Shown here: piece by piece, positions 22,053 through 22,423 of the stretch
Layout: every line of letters starts with the position of its first letter
Position numbering within the stretch: the stretch's first letter is position 1
Virus record (IMG/VR): IMGVR_UViG_3300025327_000162
Span: 1 to 22,423 of that record
Strand: one strand, 5' to 3'
Length of the DNA: 22,423 nt
Source of the DNA: a virus
The notes under the pieces: generated by a model
The model's database searches: none
What the model saw: the letters and a program-made list of their open reading frames with translations, nothing else
What the model was told of the DNA's origin: nothing
Made by a program: the position numbers and the translations under genes

Positions 22053-22423
22053 GGCGGTGTCGAGATCCAGGTGCCCGCCGGCCAGAACGTCCCGGGAAAG
22101 GCGGTCAGGATCGTGCCGAGGACGATCTTGGCGTGGCCCAAGGTATAGGCGAAATCCACCCGGTACACTCCCCCACCGGCCAGGACCTTGGCCCCCACGT
22201 CGTTTTCATCAAATCCCCGCACATCGACCATGGTGCCCGGGATGAAAAGACGGAGCCCGACGCCGGACCCCACGCTACTGGACGACAGGACCAGATCATA
22301 CGGCGGCCCACCAGGGAGTGGCACGGGCACAGGTCCGGGCGGGGGCGCGGGTGCCGGCGGGGGCGCGGGAGGCGCCACAGGCGCACCAGGCCCGCCCCAT
22401 CCGCCAAAGGGGTTGACAGGATA
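22049..22423 (-). CDS. Pro-rich protein with C-terminal beta domain (5' end outside window)
   Basis: The frame is open to the right edge, giving 124 residues. The visible start is YPVNPFGGWGGPGAPVAPPA followed by a Pro/Ala stretch. From about residue 42 comes a compact domain with LVLSSSSVGSGVGLRLFIPG, then VDVRGFDENDVGAKVLAGGG and VYRVDFAYTLGHAKIV. No family was recognised. A GTG at 22378 could be an internal start, but the reading frame upstream also looks coding. It lies just before the terminase, where small terminase subunits usually are. It lacks the helical, basic look of that subunit, so its role is open. Confidence 0.65.
   Translation of the reverse strand, partial: YPVNPFGGWGGPGAPVAPPAPPPAPAPPPGPVPVPLPGGPPYDLVLSSSSVGSGVGLRLFIPGTMVDVRGFDENDVGAKVLAGGGVYRVDFAYTLGHAKIVLGTILTAFPGTFWPAGTWISTPP

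Noticed and set aside
1-22423. tRNA genes, CRISPR arrays, insertion sequences and attachment sites
   Set aside because: No tRNA-like T-loop with fitting arms, no regularly spaced repeats, no transposase and no long flanking repeats were seen when reading both strands by eye.

Overview
The window looks like the late (virion) region of a tailed dsDNA bacteriophage or prophage from a GC-rich host. Almost all genes lie on the minus strand in one dense array. Many are joined by overlapping or abutting stop and start codons (TGATG, TAATG, TAAGATG, GTGA). No host housekeeping gene, tRNA, rRNA, CRISPR, integrase, replication or lysis cassette was recognised. I also saw no tape-measure or tail-tube gene. 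Together with P22-type portal and adaptor-like genes and a propeller-like protein, this suggests a short-tailed (podovirus-like) particle, but that is inference. Long plus-strand reading frames are mostly shadows of the GC-rich minus-strand genes.

Layout in the direction of transcription (right to left): a Pro-rich protein cut by the right edge (22423-22049); the large terminase, ATPase part then nuclease part, as two frames separated only by TGA-ATG (22052-20277); two tiny basic proteins (20183-19865); a conserved phage protein (19840-19355); a plus-strand HNH endonuclease (18837-19358); a 148-residue structural protein that seems to start at ATC (18802-18356); a second plus-strand HNH endonuclease with an in-frame TGA (17824-18261); a LamG-type lectin-like protein (17791-16970); a protein with a duplicated beta-sandwich domain (16973-15981); a 331-base largely non-coding stretch with a promoter-like dyad (15980-15650); a coiled-coil protein, two small proteins, a fibre-like protein, a 32-residue membrane peptide and a small beta protein (15649-12850); portal (12843-10981), a small protein, scaffold-like protein, a conserved protein, decoration-like protein and major capsid protein (11003-7840); a beta-helix protein (7790-6822); a DUF6496-like peptide; three consecutive adaptor-like proteins (6620-4439); a fibre-like protein (4437-3613); a probable tail nozzle protein (3531-1714); and a BNR/Asp-box protein with a polyproline tail that runs off the left edge (1695-1).

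How the parts would work together: the terminase packages DNA through the portal into a capsid built from the major capsid, decoration and scaffold-like proteins. The adaptor-like proteins and the nozzle protein would close the head and form a short tail. The LamG, beta-helix, fibre-like and BNR proteins are candidates for surface binding. The two HNH genes are probably mobile passengers, antisense to the late transcript and lower in GC than their neighbours.

The most interesting points are the terminase split by one in-frame TGA, the HNH insertion flanked by two synonymous copies of the same gene ending (E-L-Q-stop), the apparent ATC start of the gene between the two HNH genes, the in-frame TGA in one HNH gene, the three tandem adaptor-like genes, and the single dyad-containing intergenic region.
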